Assembly (NCBI GenBank): GCA_903861125.1
Contig: CAIOTF010000054.1
Location: forward strand, 1-64,000
From: an uncultured Ignavibacteriota bacterium
GTDB lineage: Bacteria > Bacteroidota > Ignavibacteria > UBA10030 > UBA8401
Length of the DNA: 64,000 nt
Direction: 5' to 3'
Shown: positions 27,656-36,223 of the stretch, piece after piece
How the letters are laid out: every line of letters starts with the position of its first letter
How positions within the stretch are numbered: position 1 is the first letter of the stretch
The notes under the pieces: generated by a model
Databases searched by the model: none
Told to the model about the DNA's origin: nothing
The model's input: the letters and a program-made list of their open reading frames with translations, nothing else
Position numbers and translations under genes: made by a program

Positions 27656-27760
27656 CTTTTGTGTTCCGCCGGTGTTTTTCCACAAGAAACTGCCGCTGGT
27701 TTGCCTCTGGTTCAAAATATCAGATCCCGTATTCTCTCTACCCACTATGGAGGTTGTTCG

Positions 27761-28822
27761 ATGAAATATTGTCCGCGTTCTCTCTTCTTACTTACTTTTT
27801 TGATTGTTTTTTTGAAACCAACAAAACTGATCTCTCAAGATACCGCTGCTTCGTCTGCCGTAACATACAGCGGATTCTTTGATGCCTATTTCGTTAAAAA
27901 TATTGCAAGCCCTCTCGCCGGCGTTAATAAAGTCCGTGTCTTCGAACCGACCGACAATGAGTTTAATCTGGCGCTCGGTGAAATTGACTTTGTTAAGAAA
28001 GCGGAACCGGTCGGATTCAGGCTTGACATAGGAGCAGGAAGAGTTGCTGGCCTGGCTATGACCGGCTTGATCCAACAAGCATATGTTTCGGTGGTTGTCC
28101 CTGTCGGCAGCGGTATAACGGTGGATGTCGGCCAATTTGTTACTCACATGGGATACGAAGTGATCGAATCAAAGGATAACTGGAATTATTCCCGTTCAAT
28201 ATTGTTCGGCTGGGCAATTCCGTTCTATCATACCGGAGCCCGTTTTTCGTATCCGGTCTTGACCAATCTGTCCGCAACACTTCACGTATTGAACGGATGG
28301 AACCAGGTTTCCGACAACAATACCTATAAAACCTTGGGATTAACGCTTAACTATGCAATGTTTCCGACCACCGCTATAATAGTAAACGCCATTAGCGGTG
28401 TTGAAGCATCGGCCCCTATTTACGGGAAAAGGAGTGTCTTTGATCTTATCGTCACACAGCAACTGACCGATGCGTTTTCCGTCGCCATTAACGCGGATTA
28501 TGGGGAAGAACGGCTGGGGGCAGGACTTGCAACCTGGAAAGGAGGGGCGGGATATGCCAAATATACTTTTAATGCTGTATCATCCGCAGCCGTACGGTAT
28601 GAACTATATAACGATGGCGGTAATTTTTCACCATTGAGTACGGGTGCTTCAAAGCTCTCCGAAATAACCGCTACGTATGAATACAAGCCTTACGATAATT
28701 TAATAGTACGTAGTGAAGTAAGGAATGACATGTCCGATACACCGTTCTTTGACGGGAAAAAAGCGCCGGCCACAGAAAAGTCGCAGGTAACGCTGCTTGT
28801 TGGCGCAATTATTACATTTTGA
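27761..28822 (+). CDS. Outer-membrane beta-barrel porin, BBP2-type
   Basis: The start at 27761 follows GGAGG and opens a signal peptide (MKYCPRSLFLLTFLIVF... LISQ); an open frame back to 27629 adds 44 residues of hairpin-encoded sequence. The mature protein of about 330 residues shows alternating beta-strands (SGFFDAYFVKN, VGFRLDIGAGR) and ends in a phenylalanine (VGAIITF), as expected for an outer-membrane barrel. It resembles the putative porin-2 (OmpL-like) family. Adjacency to amt and glnK suggests it admits ammonium or small nitrogen compounds, by context only. The amt start lies 40 bases downstream. Confidence 0.8.
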   Translation: MKYCPRSLFLLTFLIVFLKPTKLISQDTAASSAVTYSGFFDAYFVKNIASPLAGVNKVRVFEPTDNEFNLALGEIDFVKKAEPVGFRLDIGAGRVAGLAMTGLIQQAYVSVVVPVGSGITVDVGQFVTHMGYEVIESKDNWNYSRSILFGWAIPFYHTGARFSYPVLTNLSATLHVLNGWNQVSDNNTYKTLGLTLNYAMFPTTAIIVNAISGVEASAPIYGKRSVFDLIVTQQLTDAFSVAINADYGEERLGAGLATWKGGAGYAKYTFNAVSSAAVRYELYNDGGNFSPLSTGASKLSEITATYEYKPYDNLIVRSEVRNDMSDTPFFDGKKAPATEKSQVTLLVGAIITF

Positions 28823-28862
28823 ATTCAACCAATATCACATCATCATTTAGAAGGAAATACGT

Positions 28863-30380
28863 ATGAAACTGTTCTTTAAGAAAAAATTGTTGCTGATGTT
28901 CTGCGGATTGGCAATAGTATTTGTTCTCTCATCTACTCTTTCATTCGCCGGCGAACCCGATCCCTCGGGAACGAAGACCGGTACAATCGCCGATGTTCCG
29001 GCGGCAAAACCAGGTGAACCAACATTGGCGGAACTTGGAGACGCCGTCGGTCATTCGCGTATCGCCATAAATTTCATCTGGACACTGATCGCGGGATTTT
29101 TGGTCATGTTCATGCAGACGGGTTTCGCTATGGTCGAAACCGGCTTCACTCGGGCAAAGAATGTTGCTCACACCATGGGAATGAATTTTCTTGTCTACGC
29201 AATCGGCATGCTCGGATTCTGGATCTGCGGATTTGCAGTAATGTTCGGCGGCGTAGGAACTGTCGGTGCGTTAGGGGGCACGCCGGGATTGACCGGTGAA
29301 TTCACCATCAGTCTTTTTGGAAAAGCGTTTGGTCTGTTCGGAACGAACGGTTTTTTTCTTGGAAACTCGGTGTATGATGTCGGCGTGTTCACGTTGTTCC
29401 TGTTCCAGATGGTGTTCATGGATACAACAGCAACGATCCCCACCGGTTCGATGGCTGAGCGATGGAAATTCAGTTCGTTTATTGCCTTTGCATTTTTTAT
29501 TTCGATGGTAGTATATCCTTTATACGGAAATTGGGTCTGGGGTGGCGGATGGCTGGCGATGCTTGGCCAGAATTTCGGCCTCGGACACGGCCATGTTGAT
29601 TTTGCGGGTTCATCGGTTGTTCATTTAGTCGGCGGCGTTACGGCTCTTGCCGGCGCTATTGTACTCGGACCCCGTATCGGAAAATATAACAAGGATGGTA
29701 CATCAAACGCGATCCCCGGACACAATCTTCCGATGGCAATTATTGGCACATTTATTCTCGCGTTCGGATGGTTCGGTTTCAATGCAGGCTCTTCGCTTGC
29801 AGGAAACGATCTCCGTATCTCCGTTGCGGCAGTGAACACTATGCTTGCCTCGGCAGCCGGCGCACTTTCTGCAACGATCTATATGTGGATACGTTACAAA
29901 AAACCTGATCCCAGTATGATGGCCAACGGAATGCTTGCGGGTCTTGTTGCAATCACCGCGCCGTGTGCATTTGTTACGGCACCTGTCGCCGTATTCATTG
30001 GAGCCGTATCCGGCGTGCTGGTTATTCTTGCCGTCTTCTTCATCGATCAGAAACTCCGGATCGACGATCCGGTCGGAGCCGTTGCTGTTCACGGTGTCAA
30101 TGGATTGTGGGGCGTTCTTGCCTTGGGTCTCTTTGCCGATGGAACATACGGTGACGGATGGAACGGTGTTGCCGGAACGGTGACAGGATTATTTTATGGA
30201 GATACCCATCAATTTGTTGCGCAGGTGATCGGTGCTGCCACCTGTATCATCTTTGTTTTTCCGGTAACGTATGGTTTCTTTAAATTGACGGACAAGTTAA
30301 TCGGAAACCGTGTCTCGGCAAAAGATGAGGTTGATGGCTTAGACATACCGGAAATGGGAATCAAAGGATATGAGGGATAA
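28863..30380 (+). CDS. amt: Ammonium channel of the Amt family
   Basis: The 505-residue inner-membrane protein begins with a cleavable-type hydrophobic leader (MKLFFKKKLLLMFCGLAIVF...SFAG). A long N-terminal stretch precedes the eleven-helix Amt core. Family landmarks are present: the twin histidines that line the pore in the VDFAGSSVVHLVGG and VHGVNGLWG blocks, and the GGGWLA region before the first. The channel lets ammonium enter down a gradient. The PII protein encoded next plugs it from the cytoplasm. The ribosome site is GAAGGAA. It is the middle gene of a porin-amt-glnK unit. Confidence 0.94.
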   Translation: MKLFFKKKLLLMFCGLAIVFVLSSTLSFAGEPDPSGTKTGTIADVPAAKPGEPTLAELGDAVGHSRIAINFIWTLIAGFLVMFMQTGFAMVETGFTRAKNVAHTMGMNFLVYAIGMLGFWICGFAVMFGGVGTVGALGGTPGLTGEFTISLFGKAFGLFGTNGFFLGNSVYDVGVFTLFLFQMVFMDTTATIPTGSMAERWKFSSFIAFAFFISMVVYPLYGNWVWGGGWLAMLGQNFGLGHGHVDFAGSSVVHLVGGVTALAGAIVLGPRIGKYNKDGTSNAIPGHNLPMAIIGTFILAFGWFGFNAGSSLAGNDLRISVAAVNTMLASAAGALSATIYMWIRYKKPDPSMMANGMLAGLVAITAPCAFVTAPVAVFIGAVSGVLVILAVFFIDQKLRIDDPVGAVAVHGVNGLWGVLALGLFADGTYGDGWNGVAGTVTGLFYGDTHQFVAQVIGAATCIIFVFPVTYGFFKLTDKLIGNRVSAKDEVDGLDIPEMGIKGYEG

Positions 30381-30503
30381 CGGTATTCTCCAGCAGATAG
30401 TTTTTTTAAGAAAGCGTTCAGAATGAATTTGATTCTCATCTAACCTTTGAGTAGAATCTATGACGTATATATGCTATGACAATGAAACAGTAATCTCTAA
30501 TAA

Positions 30504-30860
<357 letters not shown>

Positions 30861-30936
30861 AAGGCAAAAAACATAGTTGTTTTTACAAAATTCGCAGGTT
30901 TTCAGTAGCACGCAAAAAAATGTACTTGCGTCTAAA

Positions 30937-31166
30937 TTGTAAACCCTCTATTTTTGATTTGCAATTAACAGTAACACCGTTGATGCACTTGAAATGCCCT
31001 CGTATTCAAAATGCGGGGTTGTTCTGCGCTCCTGATGCTCAGAAAAATCTTCACGAACAAACTGAGGATCGGCACACACAAAATTCCGGTCACTGCGACC
31101 GGAATGCAATGAAGTGGCACCATGCCGGTGGTACCCTCACCGACAAAAATTCTGTGAGGTTTTTTT
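30937..31166 (+). ncRNA. Structured RNA or leader ending in an intrinsic terminator before the cold-shock gene
   Basis: A weak promoter (TTGTAA at 30937-30942, TGCAAT at 30960-30965, spacer 17) could start a transcript near 30972. Three hairpins follow. The first pairs CTGATgCTCAG with CTGAGgATCGG (31034-31044 with 31064-31074, one mismatch). The second is a perfect 9-bp ATTCCGGTC/GACCGGAAT (31083-31091 with 31097-31105). The third is CCTCAC/GTGAGG (31135-31140 with 31154-31159) with seven T after it, an intrinsic terminator. GGTG at 31127-31130 can pair with CACC at either 31118-31121 or 31138-31141, a possible switch. It could be a free small RNA or an attenuated leader. The boundaries are inferred. 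Confidence 0.55.
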
Positions 31167-31189
31167 GAAACTACATAGAGGAGCACCCT

Positions 31190-31390
31190 ATGGAAACAGG
31201 TACCGTGAAATGGTTCAACAACGCTAAAGGGTACGGATTCATCTCCCGTGAAAACGGCGAAGATGTTTTCGTACATTATAAATCGGTTGTTGGCGACGGT
31301 TATAAAACGCTGAACCAGGGCGACAAGGTTCAATTTGAAGTTGAAAAAGGACCCAAGGGCTTGCAGGCGGCGAAAGTCTCCAAAGCGTAA
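31190..31390 (+). CDS. Cold-shock protein (CspA family)
   Basis: The 66-residue protein is a single cold-shock domain: [18 protein letters not shown] and DVFVHY hold the RNP1 and RNP2 motifs with the exposed aromatic residues. The family binds single-stranded nucleic acid and melts RNA structure, and some members act as transcription antiterminators. The ribosome site is GAGGAG at 31178. The gene stands alone, with a terminator in front (31135-31166) and one behind (31411). Confidence 0.93.
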   Translation: METGTVKWFNNAKGYGFISRENGEDVFVHYKSVVGDGYKTLNQGDKVQFEVEKGPKGLQAAKVSKA

Positions 31391-31410
31391 CAACGCTATT
31401 ACTGTCAAAA

Positions 31411-31446
31411 AAATACCCCCGTACGCAAGCGGGGGTATTTTTATTT
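31411..31446 (+). terminator. Intrinsic terminator after the cold-shock gene
   Basis: Stem AAATACCCCC/GGGGGTATTT (31411-31420 with 31431-31440) encloses a ten-base loop, and the T-rich tail includes TTTTTATTTT. Confidence 0.9.
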
Positions 31447-31526
31447 TAAATTCGTGAACCATTCTGAACGATTGAACGTTATATTGTAAAATATTTTTCA
31501 ACTACACGTATCATACCGGAGATCAC

Positions 31527-32378
31527 ATGAACATGAAAACCTTTATCGCTGTTATACTGGCATTGCATCCATTCATATACGCACAAACGGACTCTACCGA
31601 ACAGAAGTCGCTCTGGAAGCATACGCTTGTAACAGGAGTGACGATCACACAAGTTTCGTATACCGATTGGGCGCAAGGGGGTGAAAATGCACTCGCCTAT
31701 ACGATAAGCGTTGACGGTAAATCTGTTCAGGACCGTACGGAAACCAACTGGAGCAACTCGTACAAATTTGCTTATGGACAAACGAGGCTCGGTTCAAAAG
31801 GATTGCGGAAAACCGACGATAAGATTGAACTGGAAAGCGTGCTCACATATAAATTGGGCGCTACTATCAACCCGTACGCATCGGCAACATTTAAATCTCA
31901 GTTCGCCGACGGATATAAATATTTTGATGCCGCAGGAACAAAAACAAAAATATCAACGGCACTCGATCCTATGTATCTCACTCAGGCAGTCGGTGCCGGA
32001 TATCAGCCAATGACGCAACTGAAAACGCGTCTTGGCGCAGCGTTACGCGAAGTGCGTAGCGACCGGCTGTATGGATTTGCCGACGATGGAACCACGCCTG
32101 CGATTGAAGAATCAAAAATTGAAGGCGGACTTGAATCGGTCACCGATGTTGAAATAAAGATAGAGGAAAATACACTCTTCACTGCAAAACTGGAAATGTT
32201 CGCTCCGTTCAACAACATTGATGTTGTTGTTATCAGAAGCGACAATACGATCTCATCAAAACTGAATAAATATTTTTCCGTCGTGTTCAACGTGCAAATA
32301 ATCAATGACCGAAGCATGACGGCGCGAACACAGATCAAAGAAGGATTGGCGCTGGGAATTTCTTACGCGTTTTTATAA
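31527..32378 (+). CDS. DUF3078 outer-membrane protein
   Basis: The 283-residue protein has a signal peptide (MNMKTFIAVILALHPFIYAQ) and a GGAG ribosome site. The DUF3078 signature is visible near the start of the mature chain (SYTDWAQGGENALAYTISVDG, and NSYKFAYGQTRLG a little later). The rest is amphipathic beta sequence ending in AYAFL-like hydrophobic residues, typical of a beta-barrel. DUF3078 proteins are common in Bacteroidota envelopes and their role is unestablished. The gene stands between terminators and a convergent epimerase. Confidence 0.85.
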   Translation: MNMKTFIAVILALHPFIYAQTDSTEQKSLWKHTLVTGVTITQVSYTDWAQGGENALAYTISVDGKSVQDRTETNWSNSYKFAYGQTRLGSKGLRKTDDKIELESVLTYKLGATINPYASATFKSQFADGYKYFDAAGTKTKISTALDPMYLTQAVGAGYQPMTQLKTRLGAALREVRSDRLYGFADDGTTPAIEESKIEGGLESVTDVEIKIEENTLFTAKLEMFAPFNNIDVVVIRSDNTISSKLNKYFSVVFNVQIINDRSMTARTQIKEGLALGISYAFL

Positions 32379-32526
32379 AATCCGCAAAGAGGAAATGCTG
32401 CGGGAAGAGAATGTCTGATCCACCGGCACATATCGGTGATGACCGGACGCATTATCGTTGGATAATTGTTTATACACCTACTGAGTACCTCTGGTTTGAC
32501 CCTTGTTTTTTCAGACAAGCAGAATA

Positions 32527-33468
32527 TTAATGTAATTTTCGGTGTTGAAACCAATGAACGGTATCGCGAATAGCATCGGTAATGGGTGTTGCCGACACTC
32601 CGAACTTTTTTTCAAATTTCGCTGAATCAACAATAAACGGTTTTTCATACTCATACATCATTTCAACGGTTTCGCGGGCCGCCGGAATAAAGAGTCCGCC
32701 TATCTGCATCATGGTTTTTCCCATACTGTTGTATGCGGGTTCTTTTTTTAATTCTTTGAACACCTGAATAATAAACTCTCTCTGGGTCAACGGTGCGGCA
32801 TTGGGAATGTGCCATGCTTCACCGTAACTTTCTTCATGTTCTGCCAATATTACAAGCGCCTTCCCAAAATCATTAATGTATGTAAACGAATGCGGAAGGT
32901 CGATATTTCCAACAAGCGAAGCTTTTTTTCCCTGAAGTGCAAACCCTATCTGACGCTCTCCCATTGCGGATGCGGTCACACGGGGGCCAAAGAAATCCGA
33001 TCCACGGCCTATTGTCACGCGTACATTTCCATCCCGATGTGCCTGTAACGCATCCAGCGCCATCTGAGCGCGGACTTTTCCTTTTCTTGAATCTGCATTG
33101 TACGCAAGATCCTCGGTCAACGGCAACCCATTGGTGTCACCGTACATATAGACGTTTTCACCGATAACCAGTCTTGCTCCAGTTTTTGCGGCAGCCTCAA
33201 GAATATTTTTTTGCATTGCGGGAAATTGTTCCGGCCATTTGTCGTACGGCGGATTGACACACTGATACACGACCGAAGCACCCTCAGCAGATTCCGGAAC
33301 ATTGCTCCCTTTCAACACATCTGCTTGCCAAACTTCGATCTCTTTAGGAACATCTGCTGAGCCGGATCGATTGACCATTCTGACGGAATATCCCTTGTTC
33401 AGAAGTGCATGCATAACGGAAAGACCGAGAGGTCCTGTACCAAAAATAACGTGCAATGAATTTTTCAT
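32527..33468 (-). CDS. NAD-dependent epimerase/dehydratase-family protein
   Basis: The 313-residue protein has an N-terminal Rossmann fold with a variant dinucleotide loop (VIFGTGPLGLSVM) in place of the usual TGxxGxxG. VYQCVNPPYDKWPEQFP and VYMYG segments follow, with tyrosine in the middle region of the extended short-chain dehydrogenase core. The altered loop and missing classical YxxxK suggest an NAD(P)-binding isomerase or an atypical reductase. The substrate is unknown. It is the only gene on the minus strand in this stretch and is divergent from rqcH. Confidence 0.78.
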   Translation of the reverse strand: MKNSLHVIFGTGPLGLSVMHALLNKGYSVRMVNRSGSADVPKEIEVWQADVLKGSNVPESAEGASVVYQCVNPPYDKWPEQFPAMQKNILEAAAKTGARLVIGENVYMYGDTNGLPLTEDLAYNADSRKGKVRAQMALDALQAHRDGNVRVTIGRGSDFFGPRVTASAMGERQIGFALQGKKASLVGNIDLPHSFTYINDFGKALVILAEHEESYGEAWHIPNAAPLTQREFIIQVFKELKKEPAYNSMGKTMMQIGGLFIPAARETVEMMYEYEKPFIVDSAKFEKKFGVSATPITDAIRDTVHWFQHRKLH

Positions 33469-33687
33469 GGATTATTTCTCCGGAATATTTTTAATGTATT
33501 TAACGTACAGTCACTGGAATCTAAGGGCAACTTGATGAATCTCCTGAGATTTATTAAAATAATCAATGGAATAATTCCGGGCCATTCATGCCACCAAAAA
33601 ATAAACTGCAGAAACCTTTTTTCGGATCATCCAAAAAGAAAAAGGCAGTGTGATAAACCAATCTAAGCAATTTCCTCCCCCTTTTCG

Positions 33688-33693
33688 TATCTT
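33688..33693 (+). promoter_or_regulatory. -10-like TATCTT placed for leaderless transcription of rqcH
   Basis: TTTTCGTATCTTCATCC runs directly into the ATG at 33699. TATCTT ends five bases before it, so transcription would begin at or next to the start codon. The core TTTTCGTATMTTCATCC recurs before the gene at 52979. No ribosome site is present. Confidence 0.4.
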
Positions 33694-33698
33694 CATCC

Positions 33699-35384
33699 AT
33701 GCTTTCCAATTATTTCACATTGATGCATTGTGCAAAACTGCTGAATCAGCGCTATGCACGAACGGTAATCGCCGAAGTTTATTCGCAGGAAAAGAACACC
33801 CTTTCCATTCTGCTTTATGCACCTGAACCACATACAATAACGATCTCATGCAATCCGCGAGAGAACTATATTTTCGCAAAAAAGGCGGATGCAAGAATGC
33901 GGAACAATACTGTCAATCTTTTTCCTCTGCTTGTTGATAAACATATAGAATCCGTCTACATGAGTGCGGCCGACAGAATCATCTACATACGGATTTCCGG
34001 GAATCTTGTGCTCTGCCTGGAAATGTTCGCATCCAAAGCAAACGTTGTCTTGTGCGATGATCAAGGCACTGTTATTGATGCATTCTTGAACAAGAAAGAA
34101 TTACAGTCGGCAACAAGAGAACTGCAATGCGAACCGAAGGAAATATCGGCGGTCAATATCATTCCGTCAAAAGCAGCGTTCATAACGGCATTATCCGTGG
34201 AGGGTGAGCCATTAAAGTTGTTAAAAAATGCGGTCCCAAAATTGGGGACGCTGTTGGCGGAAGAAATTCTGTACCGCTGTTCATCGGTACTTTCCTCTGC
34301 AAACGATCCGGTGGCGCGCGAACATGCCGGCGAGACAATGGTTGAAGCAACATTAAATCTGTTGCAGATACTTTTGTCAACACAGGATATTACACCATAT
34401 ATATATATTGAAGAACAGTCTCCAATCTGTTTTACGCTGATTCCCATGGAACACCTGTCGTCATACCGGCAGGAACGGTATGACGATCTCTTTGCGGGTA
34501 TTCAAAAGTTCATCAGTTTTGAGCGTTCAACAACGTCGTATCTGCAGAAAAAAAGAGAAATAACTTCGTGGATTACAAAAGAGAAAAATAAGGCTGAACG
34601 AACAATCCGTGCGGTCGAATCGGAACTGGCGGAATCATCCCGTTCCGATCAGTATGAATTGTTTGCCAATCTTATCATGACGCATCTTCAGGCTATCGAA
34701 AAAGGGTCCCGCTCTGTTCAACTGGAGAATCCTTTCTCTGCGAATGAAATTGTGGCGGTTCCTCTCGATGCTGCGCTCTCACCACAAAAAAATGCCGAAA
34801 AATATTACGAAAAGGCTAAAAAATCAAAGATTGGCAGGGAAGAATCACAGCAACGGCTTGTAGTGCTGCATCGGCGGTTGAATTCAATGAACGAGCTTTT
34901 AGAAAAAACTAACCAGATCAGAGACGGTTTTTCATTGAAAAATTTCTTACACTTATATACGGATATAGTAAAAGAACTCGGGTATATGACAGAAAAAGAA
35001 CAAGAAGAACTCCCGCCATTCAAGATTTTTGCCGTTGAAGGCGGGTTTGCTGTGTATGCAGGCAAAAACAGTGCGAATAACGACCTTTTGACATTCAGAT
35101 TTGCCAAACCGAACGACCTGTGGTTTCATGCGCGGGGTTCGAGCGGTTCACATGTTGTTCTCAAGATGGGAAGCGCACAGGGAACGCCAACAAAAAAAGC
35201 GATAGAACAAGCGGCCTCAATTGCGGCATATTACAGTAAAATGAAAAATGCAAAGCACGTGCCGGTGGCAATGACGGAACGCAAATTTATCCATAAACCA
35301 AAAGGCGCTCCGCCCGGTACAGTTGCTCTTGACAAAGAAAAAGTTATATTTGTTCAACCTGTACTGCCCGGAAAAGAATCATAA
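33699..35384 (+). CDS. rqcH: NFACT-family ribosome-quality-control protein RqcH
   Basis: The 561-residue protein has the full bacterial NFACT layout: an NFACT-N domain (with Asp92-Arg93 in ADRIIYIRI, the DR pair needed for tailing), a helical coiled-coil middle (about 270-430), and a C-terminal NFACT-R/DUF814 domain around DLWFHARGSSGSHVVL (Asp473 onward). RqcH binds split large ribosomal subunits carrying stalled peptidyl-tRNA and adds alanine tails that mark the product for proteolysis. Older names such as fibronectin-binding protein are misleading. The next gene starts two bases after the stop, so the pair is probably one operon. Confidence 0.9.
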   Translation: MLSNYFTLMHCAKLLNQRYARTVIAEVYSQEKNTLSILLYAPEPHTITISCNPRENYIFAKKADARMRNNTVNLFPLLVDKHIESVYMSAADRIIYIRISGNLVLCLEMFASKANVVLCDDQGTVIDAFLNKKELQSATRELQCEPKEISAVNIIPSKAAFITALSVEGEPLKLLKNAVPKLGTLLAEEILYRCSSVLSSANDPVAREHAGETMVEATLNLLQILLSTQDITPYIYIEEQSPICFTLIPMEHLSSYRQERYDDLFAGIQKFISFERSTTSYLQKKREITSWITKEKNKAERTIRAVESELAESSRSDQYELFANLIMTHLQAIEKGSRSVQLENPFSANEIVAVPLDAALSPQKNAEKYYEKAKKSKIGREESQQRLVVLHRRLNSMNELLEKTNQIRDGFSLKNFLHLYTDIVKELGYMTEKEQEELPPFKIFAVEGGFAVYAGKNSANNDLLTFRFAKPNDLWFHARGSSGSHVVLKMGSAQGTPTKKAIEQAASIAAYYSKMKNAKHVPVAMTERKFIHKPKGAPPGTVALDKEKVIFVQPVLPGKES

Positions 35385-35386
35385 TT

Positions 35387-36055
35387 ATGGCTATTAAAAT
35401 ACTTGTTGTTGATGACGACAATTATATCCGCTCGTTCCTCCAAAAACGTTTGGTTGCTTTAGGCTATGATGTTCATCTTGCGGAAAACGGCGAACAGGGC
35501 CTACAGGTTGCCGAAGAGGAACGTCCGCACCTAATCATCTCCGACTGGATGATGCCGAAAATGGATGGGACGGAATTCTGCCGTCGCATCAAGAATCATC
35601 CCGACCTGAAGTACGCCTACTTCATACTTCTCACTGCGCGCGACACTGCCGAAGACAAGATTGAAGGAATGGAACAGGGGGCGGATGACTTCATGACCAA
35701 ACCGTTCAACGATAAAGAACTGGTGGCCCGTGTTAAAGTCGGACTTCGTATCACCGCGCTGCAGCAGGAATTATCTAAATTTCAGCACCAAAAAGCAGTC
35801 ACCGAACTTGCTATTACCGTCGGGCATGAGATCAATAATCCGCTGGGGATCATTATGCTTACATTGCAGGTAATGAAGAAGAAGATCGGCACACCGCGTG
35901 AAGGCGAACTGAAACAGGATATCGACACAATGATGGCGAACGGCCACCGGCTTTCCGATATCGTTAAAAAACTCTCATCTCTGGAAGATCCGCAATTCAA
36001 GCCGTATTTAAAAAATTCCGATACGCACATGATCGACCTCACAGGAAAGCCGTAG
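35387..36055 (+). CDS. Receiver domain fused to a DHp helix domain, no kinase catalytic domain
   Basis: The 222-residue protein starts with a CheY-like receiver. Its acidic triad is at the N-terminus (VVDDDN), with phosphoacceptor Asp53 in ISDWMMPKMDG and Lys105 in FMTKPF. A short helical linker is followed by a histidine-kinase dimerisation segment with H-box His147 in GHEINNPLG and a second helix (HRLSDIVKKLSSLEDP). No ATP-binding N, G1 or G2 boxes follow; the frame ends about 75 residues after the histidine. The DHp part may act as a phosphotransfer or dimerisation module or be a relic. It is downstream of rqcH with a two-base gap. Confidence 0.82.
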   Translation: MAIKILVVDDDNYIRSFLQKRLVALGYDVHLAENGEQGLQVAEEERPHLIISDWMMPKMDGTEFCRRIKNHPDLKYAYFILLTARDTAEDKIEGMEQGADDFMTKPFNDKELVARVKVGLRITALQQELSKFQHQKAVTELAITVGHEINNPLGIIMLTLQVMKKKIGTPREGELKQDIDTMMANGHRLSDIVKKLSSLEDPQFKPYLKNSDTHMIDLTGKP

Positions 36056-36223
36056 AATTTTTTCCTATTCCTGTTTTCAATTAATAGATGACAAACGTAT
36101 CTTAGTACAAGAGGCATCTGAAGAATGTTTCTTGAATGGTGCCGTTCCGCGGAAAGCCTCTCCGGAATGAAATGGTTTTAGATATTTCTACAATCAATTA
36201 TTGAATTGTTACGATCGGTACGA

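Noticed and set aside
30867-30884. Terminator AAAAAC/GTTTTT after glnK
   Set aside because: The stem is AT-only and short, so it is too weak to call.
30965-31501. 178-codon minus-strand frame through the cold-shock gene
   Set aside because: It crosses a real gene and its terminator and has no ribosome site. The hairpins in this region are better explained as RNA.
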